A stretch of 56,386 bases of DNA from Prevotella sp. GTDB lineage: Bacteria; Bacteroidota; Bacteroidia; Bacteroidales; Bacteroidaceae. Numbering within the stretch: position 1 is the first letter of the stretch; each line of letters begins with the position of its first letter. Location: the NCBI GenBank assembly GCA_003447235.1, contig DLZV01000007.1:1-56386 (forward strand), written 5' to 3'. Below are positions 1 through 8,589 of the stretch, in pieces. Made by a program: the position numbers and the translations under genes. The notes under the pieces were generated by a model that was not told the DNA's origin, made no database searches, and worked only from the letters and a program-made list of their open reading frames with translations.

Positions 1-65
1 ATTTGGGACATCAGAGGTCTATTATCTCTAATTATATATGTACACCTTCAAAATTAAGGATTACA

Positions 66-992
66 ATGACAACAAAAACAATTAGAGAAATTGCGTTGGC
101 TTGGAGAAGTGACAAGCAACGCTACGTAAAGCAGTCCACATACGCTGCTTATGTGTTAGTTTTGGAGAATCATATTCTGCCATCATTTGGTGATTGTGAT
201 GCTCTGAGTGAGAAACTTGTGCAGGAGTTCGTCTTGCAGAAACTCAATGGCGGACTAAGCATTAAGACCGTGAAGGATATTCTGATTGTCCTGAAAATGG
301 TTATGAAGTTCGGGGTAAAGAACGAATGGATGAACTATTGCGAGTGGGATATCAAATACCCAACGACAGAGACCAACAAAGAAATTGAGGTGCTGACGGT
401 GGCACACCACAAGAAGATCCTCGATTTCATCAAACAGAACTTCACATTCCGCAACCTCGGTATCTATATCAGTCTGACCACTGGCTTGCGTATCGGAGAG
501 ATTTGCGGTTTGAAATGGTCGGACATTAACACCGACAACGGCACAATTACCGTGAACCGCACCATTGAGCGCATCTACATTGTGGAGGGCGAACGCAAGC
601 ACACAGAGTTGGTCATCAACACACCCAAGACCAAGAACTCATGCCGTGAGATACCGATGAACAAGGAACTGCTGGCGATGCTGAAACCACTGAAAAAGGT
701 GGTAAACACAGACTTCTATGTGCTGACCAATGAGGAGAAACCAACCGAACCTCGCACCTATCGCAACTATTATCATCGGTTGATGGCGCATCTTGACATT
801 CCTCGACTAAAGTATCACGGACTGCGCCACAGCTTTGCCACACGCTGCATTGAAAGCAACTGCGACTACAAGACAGTAAGCGTACTGCTCGGTCATGCCA
901 ACATCACAACAACCCTTAATCTCTATGTTCACCCAAACATGGAGCAGAAGAAAAAGTGCATCACCAAGATGTTCAAGTCTTTGGGAAAATAA
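66..992 (+). CDS. Tyrosine recombinase (phage integrase family)
   Basis: Site-specific DNA recombinase that cuts and rejoins DNA through a 3'-phosphotyrosine. The reading frame is open to the window edge, but the ATG at 66 gives a 308-residue protein of normal integrase size, so I chose it. An N-terminal SAM-like DNA-binding domain (about residues 5-95) precedes the catalytic domain. Visible catalytic residues are Arg142 (TGLRIGE), His251 and Arg254 (HGLRH), His277 (LLGHAN) and the nucleophile Tyr287 (NLYVH), so the enzyme looks complete. It lies at the left end of an island holding a broken helicase, a DUF2971 gene and an AlbA-type ATPase, and probably mobilised that island or a neighbour of it. 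No attachment site was identified. An upstream start outside the window cannot be excluded. Confidence 0.9.
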   Translation: MTTKTIREIALAWRSDKQRYVKQSTYAAYVLVLENHILPSFGDCDALSEKLVQEFVLQKLNGGLSIKTVKDILIVLKMVMKFGVKNEWMNYCEWDIKYPTTETNKEIEVLTVAHHKKILDFIKQNFTFRNLGIYISLTTGLRIGEICGLKWSDINTDNGTITVNRTIERIYIVEGERKHTELVINTPKTKNSCREIPMNKELLAMLKPLKKVVNTDFYVLTNEEKPTEPRTYRNYYHRLMAHLDIPRLKYHGLRHSFATRCIESNCDYKTVSVLLGHANITTTLNLYVHPNMEQKKKCITKMFKSLGK

Positions 993-1010
993 GACATTAT
1001 ACCTATATGA

Positions 1011-1045
1011 GCAAGAGAGTATGTCATAAACACACACTCTCTTGC
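1011..1045 (+). terminator. Hairpin after the recombinase
   Basis: A 10-bp perfect inverted repeat (GCAAGAGAGT, 1011-1020, against 1036-1045) with a 15-base loop lies 18 bases after the recombinase stop. No T-run follows, so termination is inferred from position. Confidence 0.5.
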
Positions 1046-1415
1046 ATCATTATTATCTACTACGGTATTTTCTTTTTACCATAGCAGGTCGCATCATCGC
1101 AGCTGCGTCTTTTGAGGATAATTTCAAATCAATATTCGCCATAATACCTCTATTTTTATTTGCGGATCTTTGTCCTATAACGTTCCACATGACCTTTTAC
1201 ACGACGATTTCATGCGATAACACAAATGTTTAGATTCGTTAATATTATCAAGACTTAAGACGAGCAAGTAGTCAAGCTAAATCAGAAAACTACCAATCTG
1301 CACAACTGGTATTTAGTTTACTCCCATACATAGGAACTTTTCGCCCAAAATAGGGAAAATCACTAAGAAAAGCACTTTCTATCTAAATATATGCTCTATT
1401 ATCAAAGAATAATGC
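1046..1415. other. AT-rich intergenic stretch, no gene seen
   Basis: The stretch is AT-rich and lacks a convincing reading frame. The only frame, of 63 codons, has no recognisable content. It separates the recombinase from the helicase fragment and ends at a -7 promoter motif. Confidence 0.5.
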
Positions 1416-1423
1416 TATCTTTG
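1416..1423 (+). promoter_or_regulatory. -7 promoter element TATCTTTG
   Basis: Matches the Bacteroidota -7 consensus TAnnTTTG, 24 bases before the ATG at 1448. No clear -33 TTTG was found. It probably drives the helicase fragment, DUF2971 gene and ATPase gene together. Confidence 0.6.
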
Positions 1424-1447
1424 TAGTTGTTTAAAAGACAAACATCT

Positions 1448-2065
1448 ATGAATATAATAGAATTATATGAAAGCTTGAAGGGTAGCTACAAAAGTTACCT
1501 TCAGAGCTTTGTTGCCATAAAAGATGAACGAATCAAGGACGAGGGCAGCGAGTCTATCAAAAATGAAAAGCTGTGGCGAAAGGCTTTGATTCAATTCAAT
1601 CCAAACTTCAAGCAGGGGATAGGCGTAAAGGAGCTTATCGCCAAGGGCCTCCCTATCCATAAAGACTTGGAATATTTCTTCGACAAGCCTTTTTATAAGC
1701 ATCAGCAAGATGCTATAGAGTTAGGCTGTCAAGACAAAGAATTTATTGTGACTTCTGGCACAGGCTCCGGAAAATCACGAACCTTTATGGCTACCGTGTT
1801 CAATTATATTCTACTTCATGATGAGGCATGCAAGGATAAGACGATTGCTATCATAGTCTATCCAATGAATGCCCTTATCAACTCTCAAGCTGAGGAATTG
1901 AGCCGTTATAAAGCAGAATATGAGGAGCGGACAGGCCATCCGTGTCCATTCACTTTTGGCAAATACACAGGACAGGAAAACGAAGAAGCGCGCGGAAAGA
2001 TACAGCACGCACCAAGCGCCTCGTCCTCGAAGCCTGGAATAAATTCGGATATAACGATTAATTAA
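1448..2065 (+). pseudogene. N-terminal fragment of a DEAD/DEAH helicase (DUF1998-type)
   Basis: Encodes 205 residues that match only the start of a superfamily 2 helicase. Visible are the Q-motif-like FYKHQQDAI (82-90), Walker A SGTGSGKS (103-110) and motif Ia YPMNAL (138-143). The DEAD/DEAH box, motif III and the second RecA domain are absent, so it cannot be an active helicase alone. The SGTGSGK plus YPMNAL combination is typical of large DUF1998-associated helicases, which often occur in defence islands; this assignment is from memory of the family. The last 20 or so residues do not fit a helicase, and another frame through the same bases reads like a protein C-terminus, which suggests an internal deletion. 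I chose ATG 1448 over an upstream TTG at 1427. The next gene starts 5 bases after the stop. Confidence 0.75.
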
Positions 2066-2070
2066 AGAAT

Positions 2071-2925
2071 ATGAGTAAAGAAAATATGAACATACTGTAC
2101 CATTATACTACAATGAGTACGTTCTATAATATGATAGAACACTCATTGCAGTATGAAGATGGCGATTTCCATCCTAAGTGTATAACAATGTGGGCAACAC
2201 ATTATGCACATCAAAACGACCCAACAGAATGTCTGTTGTTTTTTGAAGGGCTAAAAGCTGGTGTGCTTGATTATACTAAAAAGAACAACAAAGCACTTAA
2301 CGACAAAGACAATGATCTCATACAACACCCCCAGTGGCATATGAACATATTTACTATTTCGTTTTCCAAACATGAAGACGATTTAACAATGTGGCGTGGC
2401 TATGGACAAAATGGAGATGGCATAAGTTTAGGTTTCGATTTCTCCAAACTACCATCAACTTTATCTGATTATGGAGCTGATTGCAAAGAGCGTGAAGGTG
2501 AACCGACATATTTGCTTCGTAATGAAATAAAAAAATGTAAGTATGTTGATGCAAATAACATCAAGATTGCAGAAGAAGCCGGCAATCGGACTCTAAAAAA
2601 CATTTTTAATAAGAATGAGTGGGAAGATGTAAAACAGGCTATAATAAACAATGAATACGCCCCAATCTACAAACACAAAAAGTATGAAGCAGAAGGGGAA
2701 TATCGTATCATTAAGCATCAAATAAAGCCTCAATACCGTCTTGCAGACAACAAACTGGTACCTTATATAAAAGTAAATGTTCCAATCAGTTGCCTAAAAA
2801 GAATTGTGGTAGGACCATGTCAGACATCCTCAGAAGTAATAATGAGAATAAAATCATTCCTATGGGCAAAAGGTATGGATATAGAAGTAGTTTTGTCAAC
2901 TATCCCTTACAGAAGTAGATTGTAA
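2071..2925 (+). CDS. DUF2971 domain protein
   Basis: A 284-residue protein of the DUF2971 family, whose molecular function is not established; members are frequent in phage-defence and mobile regions. Family signatures seen are YHYTT (10-14), WATHYAHQNDPTE (41-53), SFSKHEDDLTMWRGYG (97-112), the following GISLGFDF, and an EYRIIKH element near the C-terminus. No signal peptide or membrane segment is visible, so it is probably cytoplasmic. It starts 5 bases after the helicase fragment and ends 10 bases before the AlbA-type ATPase, so the two intact genes are almost certainly co-transcribed. The gene is clearly more AT-rich than the core genes to its right, in keeping with transfer. A toxin or sensor role is inference only. 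Confidence 0.85.
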   Translation: MSKENMNILYHYTTMSTFYNMIEHSLQYEDGDFHPKCITMWATHYAHQNDPTECLLFFEGLKAGVLDYTKKNNKALNDKDNDLIQHPQWHMNIFTISFSKHEDDLTMWRGYGQNGDGISLGFDFSKLPSTLSDYGADCKEREGEPTYLLRNEIKKCKYVDANNIKIAEEAGNRTLKNIFNKNEWEDVKQAIINNEYAPIYKHKKYEAEGEYRIIKHQIKPQYRLADNKLVPYIKVNVPISCLKRIVVGPCQTSSEVIMRIKSFLWAKGMDIEVVLSTIPYRSRL

Positions 2926-2935
2926 AAAGCGAATA

Positions 2936-4624
2936 ATGGAAAAATATATAGACATATTCAACAAGCTTTGGGAGCACTCGGAAAATGAGGTCGTAGAGTT
3001 TAAGAAAGCAGAGACCAACTTTGATATTGACGAGTTGGGAAAGTACTTCTCCGCTCTCAGCAATGAAGCAAACTTACGAGATCATGAGTTTGCGTGGATA
3101 GTATTTGGTGTTTGGGACAAGAAGCATCAGATTATTGGTACCAGTTTCAAAGATAGTGAGGTTGCCTTGAACCGCCTAAAGCAAGACATGTCTCAACACA
3201 CTACAGACAATCTCATCTTTAGGGATATTGTACCTATTAAGGTTGAAGGCAAACGCGTTTTGCTTTTCCAGGTTCCTGCATCGCCACGCAATATCGTGAT
3301 GCACTGGAAAGGTGTGGCTTATGGTCGTGATGGCGAAAGTCTGAAACCATTGAACCAAGCCAAACAAGATGCCATCCGCCAACAACCACCAATACCAGAT
3401 TGGACAGCCCAACTCGTACCCAATGCGACCATCAATGATTTGGATGAGTTGGCTGTGGCTACAGCTAAAGTCATGTTCAAGAAAGTACACTCTTCAAGTA
3501 TTCCTGCCGAAGAAATAGATGCGTGGACAACAGAAGAGTTTTTGGCTAACTGCATGATGATGCGAGATGGTCAGCTCACTCGTGCTGCCATTCTGCTATT
3601 GGGCAAACCGCTATCTATCCAAAAGATCCATCCTGCGGTAGCACAAATTACTTGGACTTGGGAAGATGAGGAAGGTATCGTGCAAGATTATGAGCACTTT
3701 ACGATACCTTTCATCCTAAACGTCGATAAGGTTTTGAGCAAAATTCGTAACAAGACTATGCGTGAACTGCCTGGAGGAACCCTTTTCCCTGATACGATGA
3801 AGCAGTATGATGAATATACAATACGTGAGGCTCTTCATAACGCCATTGCACATCAGGACTACACCTTGCAACAGCGCATTGTGTTTGTGGAAGGACCAAG
3901 CACCTTATATTATGGTAATGGTGGTAGTTTCATTCCTGGCACGATAGAGAATGCCTTGGAGCACAAAGGCCCACAATTCCACTATCGTAACGAATGCTTA
4001 TGCCGCGGCATGGTTAACTTCAACATGATTGATACCGTAGGACGTGGCATCAAGAAGATTTACACAGAGCAGCGCAACCGATTCTTTCCAATGCCAGATT
4101 ACGACATCGACAACGAGCATCGTACTGTTGGTGTAACCATCTATGGCAAGATGATAGATGAGAAATATACCAATCTACTAAAGAGCAACCAGTCTTTGTC
4201 ACTAAAGGAATGCCTTTGGCTGGATGCCGTACAAAAGCATCATCCTGTCACCAAAGAAGCAGCTAAGCATCTTTGTGACAAAGGTTTGATAGAAGGACGT
4301 GCTCCACATTATACCATATCTCTAAAAGTTGCCAAGCTGACGAAACAAATTGGGCATTATACCAAAGAGAAAGGACTTGCAGAAAATAGTATTCAAAAGC
4401 TATTGTTGCAATTGGCGCATAATGCAGGAAGTATGGGCTTCAAACGTCAAGATGTTTATGAGGGACTCCAGCATGTATTCCCTTCAAATTTAACTCATGA
4501 CGAAAAACTAAGAAAGATAGGTCGGCTTCTTGGCATTATGTCCAAAGAAGGTTTAATAAGCAAGCCTTCTACAGGCAAGAAATGGAATATTACAGAGAAA
4601 GGAGAAAGTGAACTTGGAGCTTAG
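2936..4624 (+). CDS. AlbA_2/Schlafen-domain ATP-binding protein
   Basis: A 562-residue protein of the family often annotated as putative DNA-binding or ATP-binding transcriptional regulator. The N-terminus (about 10-140) is an AlbA_2 (Schlafen-like) domain with the typical start ENEVVEFKKA (17-26). A GHKL-type ATPase region follows, with EALHNAIAHQDY (298-309, Asn302 as the likely Mg/ATP residue) and the glycine motif DTVGRG (366-371). The C-terminal 150 residues look like winged-helix DNA-binding segments, ending in a GKKWNITEKG wing-like strand. It follows the DUF2971 gene by 10 bases, so both are probably one unit. Family members occur both as free-standing regulators and in defence loci; whether this pair acts against phage is inference. 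Confidence 0.85.
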   Translation: MEKYIDIFNKLWEHSENEVVEFKKAETNFDIDELGKYFSALSNEANLRDHEFAWIVFGVWDKKHQIIGTSFKDSEVALNRLKQDMSQHTTDNLIFRDIVPIKVEGKRVLLFQVPASPRNIVMHWKGVAYGRDGESLKPLNQAKQDAIRQQPPIPDWTAQLVPNATINDLDELAVATAKVMFKKVHSSSIPAEEIDAWTTEEFLANCMMMRDGQLTRAAILLLGKPLSIQKIHPAVAQITWTWEDEEGIVQDYEHFTIPFILNVDKVLSKIRNKTMRELPGGTLFPDTMKQYDEYTIREALHNAIAHQDYTLQQRIVFVEGPSTLYYGNGGSFIPGTIENALEHKGPQFHYRNECLCRGMVNFNMIDTVGRGIKKIYTEQRNRFFPMPDYDIDNEHRTVGVTIYGKMIDEKYTNLLKSNQSLSLKECLWLDAVQKHHPVTKEAAKHLCDKGLIEGRAPHYTISLKVAKLTKQIGHYTKEKGLAENSIQKLLLQLAHNAGSMGFKRQDVYEGLQHVFPSNLTHDEKLRKIGRLLGIMSKEGLISKPSTGKKWNITEKGESELGA

Positions 4625-4628
4625 TTGT

Positions 4629-4730
4629 ACGGCTATTTGTTGTCGTGTTCGGCTATTTATGGTCGTTTTACCGGTCATTTTCGGCTATTTTCGGCTATTT
4701 TTGGTCATTTTCGGTCATTTTCGGCTATTC
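4629..4730 (+). repeat. Degenerate 10-bp tandem repeat
   Basis: Begins just after the ATPase gene. Decamers TCGGCTATTT, TCGGTCATTT and TTGGTCATTT follow one another without gaps from 4681 to 4730, with degraded copies back to about 4630. The 10-base period matches one helical turn. A separate 7-bp hairpin (AGCATAA, 4767-4773, with 4784-4790) lies downstream. This marks the right edge of the AT-rich island. A 71-codon frame through it is repetitive and not a likely gene. Confidence 0.75.
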
Positions 4731-4900
4731 TTTGACGGCTCGTCCTTCATGCTATGGATCAAGAAAAGCATAACTCTGCATGATTATGCTCTTACTGCCA
4801 AACAGAAAAAGTCGTTCGTGTAGATTGTAGGTGCCATTTTAATTTGATGGCTAATTGAAAATGATGGTCCAGGCGTGAGGACTGGTGAGAAACTAACAAA

Positions 4901-7105
4901 ATGAAGATGATAATGACAATGAACATGAAAAGAAACTTGATGCTTATCGTGGCGATGTGCATGGTCTCTGCCGTGGCGTTCGCCCAAAAGACGATTCGGG
5001 TATCGACGGACAAGACTGACCTTGTATTGAAGGTGTCGCCCAAGGGGCGCCTCTACCAGGTCTATCTCGGCGACAAGCTGCGCAATCCGGCCGACTACGA
5101 CCACTTGCCCTGGGAGGTCTATGCCTCCTCCGATGCTGCAGTCAGTACGCGTGGCCATGAGGCTTATGCAGCCTCGGGGGGCGAGGACTTCTTCGAGCCC
5201 GCTGTGGCCGTGACCCATGCCGACGGCAACAAGACCACCTACCTCTACTATCAAAACGTGGAGCAGAAGGCCGTGAACGGTGGGACGGAGACGATCATCA
5301 CCCTGCGCGACCAGGTCTATCCGCTGACCGTGAGGCTCCACTATGTGGCCTACTCCAAGGAGAACGTCATCAAGGCCTGGAGCGAGATCTCCCACCAGGA
5401 GAAGGCACCCGTGGTGCTATGGCGCTACAGTTCGGCCATGCTCTACTTCAAGGCCGACCGCTATTTCCTCACCAGCTATCATGGCGACTGGGCCCGGGAG
5501 GGTCAGCCCGAGACCGCGCCGCTGACCCGTGGCAAGAAGGTCATCGACACCAAACTCGGCACGCGTGCTGCCATGCAAACGGAACCCTTCTTTGAGTTGG
5601 GCTTCGACGAACCAGCCAAGGAGAATGAGGGACGGGCGATGCTCGGCACCATCGGATGGCCCGGCAACTTCCGCTTCACCTTTGAGGTGGACAATGTGGG
5701 GGTGCTCCGTGTGCTGCCCGCCATCAACCCCTACGCCTCTGACTATCGCCTCAAGGCTGGCGAGGTCTTCACCACGCCCGAGTTTATCTTCACCCTGAGC
5801 GACCATGGTGTGGGCGAGGCTTCGCGCAATCTCCACGACTGGGCGCGCCAGTATCAGGTGAACAAGGGCACGGAGGGACGCCTCACGCTCCTGAACAACT
5901 GGGAGAACACGGGCTTCGACTTCGACCAGCAGACGCTGGCAGAGCTGATGAAGGATGCCAAGGACCTGGGTGTGGATCTCTTCTTGCTCGACGACGGCTG
6001 GTTTGCCAACAAATATCCCCGCAAGGACGACCGTGCAGGTCTCGGCGACTGGGAACCCACGAAGGGAAAGTTGCCCGAGGGCATTCCCGGACTGGTCAGA
6101 GACGCCAAGAAGGCAGGTGTGAAGTTTGGCATCTGGATAGAGCCGGAGATGGTCAATCCGAAGAGTGAGTTGTTTGAGAAGCATCCCGACTGGGCCATCA
6201 TGCAGCCCAACCGCGAGCCCTACTACCATCGCCACCAGCTCGTGCTCGACATCTCCAACCCGAAGGTGCAGGACTACGTCTTCGGCATCGTCGATCGTAT
6301 CATGACGGAGAATCCCGACGTGGCCTACTTCAAGTGGGACTGCAACAGCGTCGTGACCAATATCTTCTCGCCCTACCACAAGGCTAATCAGGGCAATTTC
6401 TACATCGACCACATCCGCGGTATTTATAGCGTCCTCACCCGCATCCACGACAAGTATCCCGACCTGCCCATGATGCTTTGCTCCGGAGGCGGCGGCAGGA
6501 TGGACTACGAGATGCTGAAATATTTCACGGAGTTTTGGTGCTCCGACGATACCGACCCCTATGAGCGCATCTACATCCAGTGGGGACTGTCGAAGTTTTT
6601 CCCCGCCAAGACCATGAGCTCGCACGTCACCAACTGGAACCGCAACACTTCGGTGAAGTTTCGTACCGACGTCTGCAGCTCCTGCAAACTGGGTTTCGAC
6701 ATCGACCTCAAGTCGCTTTCAGCCGAGGAGTATCAGTTTGTGAAGCAGGCCGTCAGCAACTACGACCTCATGAAGCCCGTGATCTTCGATGGCGACCTCT
6801 ACCGCTTGGTGTCTCCCTACGAGGGCAACCATTGCGCTATCAACTATGTGAGCAAGGACCAGCAGCGGGCCGTTCTCTTCGCCTTCGATCTGCACCCACG
6901 CTATATGGAACCGCTGACGAACGTGCGGCTGCAGGGACTGGACCCCGACAGGACGTATATGGTCCGCGAGACCAACCTGATGCCTGGCAAGAAGTCGGAG
7001 CTGGCGTGTGACGGCAAGCAGTATAGTGGCGACTACCTGATGAAGGTGGGACTGAGCGTCTTCACGCCCAGGACGGGCAACAGCCATGTGTTGATACTGG
7101 AATAG
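4901..7105 (+). CDS. Secreted alpha-galactosidase, glycoside hydrolase family 36
   Basis: Hydrolyses terminal alpha-1,6-linked galactose from oligosaccharides such as raffinose or melibiose, or from galactomannan side chains. The 734-residue length fits bacterial GH36. A signal peptide (hydrophobic run, then SAVAFAQ near residue 29) predicts export to the periplasm. An N-terminal beta-sandwich (about 30-320) precedes the TIM barrel (about 330-620) and a C-terminal beta domain. Catalytic residues are the nucleophile Asp480 in FKWDCN and acid/base Asp549 in SDDTDP; DDGW and GIWIEPEMV are also family motifs. Several ATGs occur in the first eight codons, so the exact start is uncertain. It converges on an OprB-like porin gene, which could import its products, but no SusC/SusD pair is in view. 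Confidence 0.95.
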   Translation: MKMIMTMNMKRNLMLIVAMCMVSAVAFAQKTIRVSTDKTDLVLKVSPKGRLYQVYLGDKLRNPADYDHLPWEVYASSDAAVSTRGHEAYAASGGEDFFEPAVAVTHADGNKTTYLYYQNVEQKAVNGGTETIITLRDQVYPLTVRLHYVAYSKENVIKAWSEISHQEKAPVVLWRYSSAMLYFKADRYFLTSYHGDWAREGQPETAPLTRGKKVIDTKLGTRAAMQTEPFFELGFDEPAKENEGRAMLGTIGWPGNFRFTFEVDNVGVLRVLPAINPYASDYRLKAGEVFTTPEFIFTLSDHGVGEASRNLHDWARQYQVNKGTEGRLTLLNNWENTGFDFDQQTLAELMKDAKDLGVDLFLLDDGWFANKYPRKDDRAGLGDWEPTKGKLPEGIPGLVRDAKKAGVKFGIWIEPEMVNPKSELFEKHPDWAIMQPNREPYYHRHQLVLDISNPKVQDYVFGIVDRIMTENPDVAYFKWDCNSVVTNIFSPYHKANQGNFYIDHIRGIYSVLTRIHDKYPDLPMMLCSGGGGRMDYEMLKYFTEFWCSDDTDPYERIYIQWGLSKFFPAKTMSSHVTNWNRNTSVKFRTDVCSSCKLGFDIDLKSLSAEEYQFVKQAVSNYDLMKPVIFDGDLYRLVSPYEGNHCAINYVSKDQQRAVLFAFDLHPRYMEPLTNVRLQGLDPDRTYMVRETNLMPGKKSELACDGKQYSGDYLMKVGLSVFTPRTGNSHVLILE

Positions 7106-7188
7106 TAGGACAACTGCAGGCTGCTTCAAAAGTAGTGAGGCAACCGCATATCGGCCCGGGGCAACGGACCGACGCATGGAAAAGGACC

Positions 7189-7221
7189 AAGGGGTCAGGA
7201 GTGGTTTGCTCCTGACCCCTT
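7189..7221. terminator. Bidirectional hairpin between convergent genes
   Basis: Perfect 13-bp inverted repeat (AAGGGGTCAGGAG at 7189-7201 with 7209-7221) and a 7-base loop, lying between the alpha-galactosidase (+) and porin (-) genes. There is no strong T-tract on either side. Confidence 0.7.
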
Positions 7222-7238
7222 AGTCAATGGGGTGAGTG

Positions 7239-8288
7239 TCAGAATGAGCAGCAAAGGCGGGTGGCAAGCACCAGGAAGTCGCCGTTGTCGTTGTTGATGT
7301 ATTGGAAGGATGGTTGCAGGGCAAGATGCTTGTTGAACTGCCTCTTCCAGGTCACTTCCAGCGACCGCTCCGTGCCTTGGTGGAAGCGCGCGTACTGTCC
7401 CGACACGCCCCACTCGTTGTGGCCGTCCTCATAAATGCTTCCTATCTCTGCGTAGCGGTAGCAGCCGTTGTCGTGGCTTGTGTTCTCCGAGTATTGTGCC
7501 ATTTCCGACCATCGATGCTCGCCATCGGTCCATAGTGTCTGTTCGCCATAGACCCACCAGGCGCAGGTAGTCTTGGTGGAAGCCTCCTCGGCTGGGACCT
7601 GCTCGCCCTCCTCGTCGATGGCAAACTGGCGCGTGTGAATGGCCACGCCCGCATAGTAGCGGCCCTTGGGATGGGTGTACTCCAGTTGGGAGATGTTGAA
7701 GATGCCATCCGTCTTGGGGCGTAGGCGAAAGGGATTGTCGTGGTGTTTCCAGCCGTTGTATCCCACGCCGTTGTACAGGCTGTTTCTCAACACCCATCCG
7801 TCCTTGCCCACGTCGAAATAGACGGTCAGTCCCGAGAGCGGGAAGTTGGCTATGGGGTAGCTTGCCGCTATCGTGGGGAAGATGCCGCAGGAACCGTTGG
7901 TGAAGAGCGACGTCACGTCGGAGGTGAAGAAGTCCTCGTTGACGTTGCGCACGCCGACAAACAGGTGGGCCTCCTTCCATTCGTGCATATAGCCCAGCAC
8001 GGCAAGGGCCGCCAGCATATTGTCCTCCTCGATGTTGGAGTGACCCTGCCAGTCGTCAATGATTCCTTCCCGGGTCCTTGCCACATGGAGCGTCGCAGCC
8101 TCCAGCGTCCCCTTGCCCTCCCATAGCGGGATGGCCAGGTCCAGCCGGAGATGGTTGAGCCAGTTGGTGTGCTTCTTCAGGTCCCATTGCACCTCTGTGG
8201 TGTATTCGCCACTAAACCATTGTGCGTGGGAGAAGCTGACCTGGAGGCAGCCAAGGATAATCACCAAAAATCTTTTCATGATCTTCAT
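7239..8288 (-). CDS. OprB-like carbohydrate porin
   Basis: A 349-residue predicted outer-membrane beta-barrel. A signal peptide (MKIMKRFLVIILGCLQVSFSHAQ) is followed by alternating aromatic-rich strands, and the protein ends in Phe, the classical barrel-assembly signal. The central blocks DFFTSDVTSLFTNGSCG and GIFPTIAASYP, and the run NSLYNGVGYNGW, match the carbohydrate-selective porin OprB family as I recall it. OprB proteins let sugars diffuse across the outer membrane. In Bacteroidota, sugar uptake more usually uses SusC/SusD, so this type is less common here. The neighbour is the convergent alpha-galactosidase gene, hinting at a shared sugar role. The start at 8288 gives a sensible signal peptide; codon 4 (ATG) is an alternative. 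Confidence 0.75.
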   Translation of the reverse strand: MKIMKRFLVIILGCLQVSFSHAQWFSGEYTTEVQWDLKKHTNWLNHLRLDLAIPLWEGKGTLEAATLHVARTREGIIDDWQGHSNIEEDNMLAALAVLGYMHEWKEAHLFVGVRNVNEDFFTSDVTSLFTNGSCGIFPTIAASYPIANFPLSGLTVYFDVGKDGWVLRNSLYNGVGYNGWKHHDNPFRLRPKTDGIFNISQLEYTHPKGRYYAGVAIHTRQFAIDEEGEQVPAEEASTKTTCAWWVYGEQTLWTDGEHRWSEMAQYSENTSHDNGCYRYAEIGSIYEDGHNEWGVSGQYARFHQGTERSLEVTWKRQFNKHLALQPSFQYINNDNGDFLVLATRLCCSF

Positions 8289-8427
8289 AGTGAATAGGTA
8301 GCTTTAAAATAACAAGAGGGATTAAAGTCCACGTGGCCGTCGCCTTCTTCGGCTCTGAGTGGGTGATGCGTTATCTGTTACAATATTCTTCTTTTGCGTG
8401 TCATTTCTCTATGATTGAAAACCCATG

Positions 8428-8435
8428 CAAAGATA
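8428..8435 (-). promoter_or_regulatory. -7 element TATCTTTG for the porin gene
   Basis: On the minus strand this reads TATCTTTG, a full match to TAnnTTTG, about 140 bases before the porin start. The implied leader is long (roughly 130 bases). A -33 element is not clear. Confidence 0.5.
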
Positions 8436-8507
8436 CAAAAGTTTTCCAAAAAACAGACCGTTGCACCTCGTTTTTTCTATGGTGAAGGGCGGAAAAGAGA
8501 CGAAAAA

Positions 8508-8519
8508 GCCCCGCGGGGC
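8508..8519 (-). terminator. GC palindrome with T-run after the antiporter gene
   Basis: The palindrome GCCCCGCGGGGC is followed on the minus strand by TTTTT. It lies 70 bases past the antiporter stop. The stem is short because the palindrome has no separate loop. Confidence 0.4.
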
Positions 8520-8589
8520 GGAAGGCAAGCACCAAAAAAGCGTACTGTCCTTCTGCCCGGCGGGGGGCTGGCCTCAGATAGGGTAAAGA

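Larger units (their letters stand above)
8289..8589. other. Intergenic region between porin and antiporter genes
   Basis: About 300 bases with no credible gene. It holds the porin's likely promoter (8428-8435) and a GC-rich palindrome (8508-8519) that may end the antiporter transcript. Confidence 0.5.

Noticed and set aside
1042..1233. 63-codon frame after the recombinase hairpin
   Set aside because: No domain, no promoter, and its start overlaps the hairpin.
4629..4730. CRISPR array interpretation of the 10-bp repeat
   Set aside because: Units are contiguous decamers without spacers, far shorter than CRISPR repeats, and no cas genes are present.
4608..4823. 71-codon frame through the 10-bp repeats
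   Set aside because: Its sequence simply translates the repeat (FRLFLVIFGHF) and overlaps the ATPase gene's end.
5417..6625. 402-codon frame opposite the GH36 gene
   Set aside because: Antisense shadow; the GH36 catalytic residues lie on the plus strand in this same stretch.
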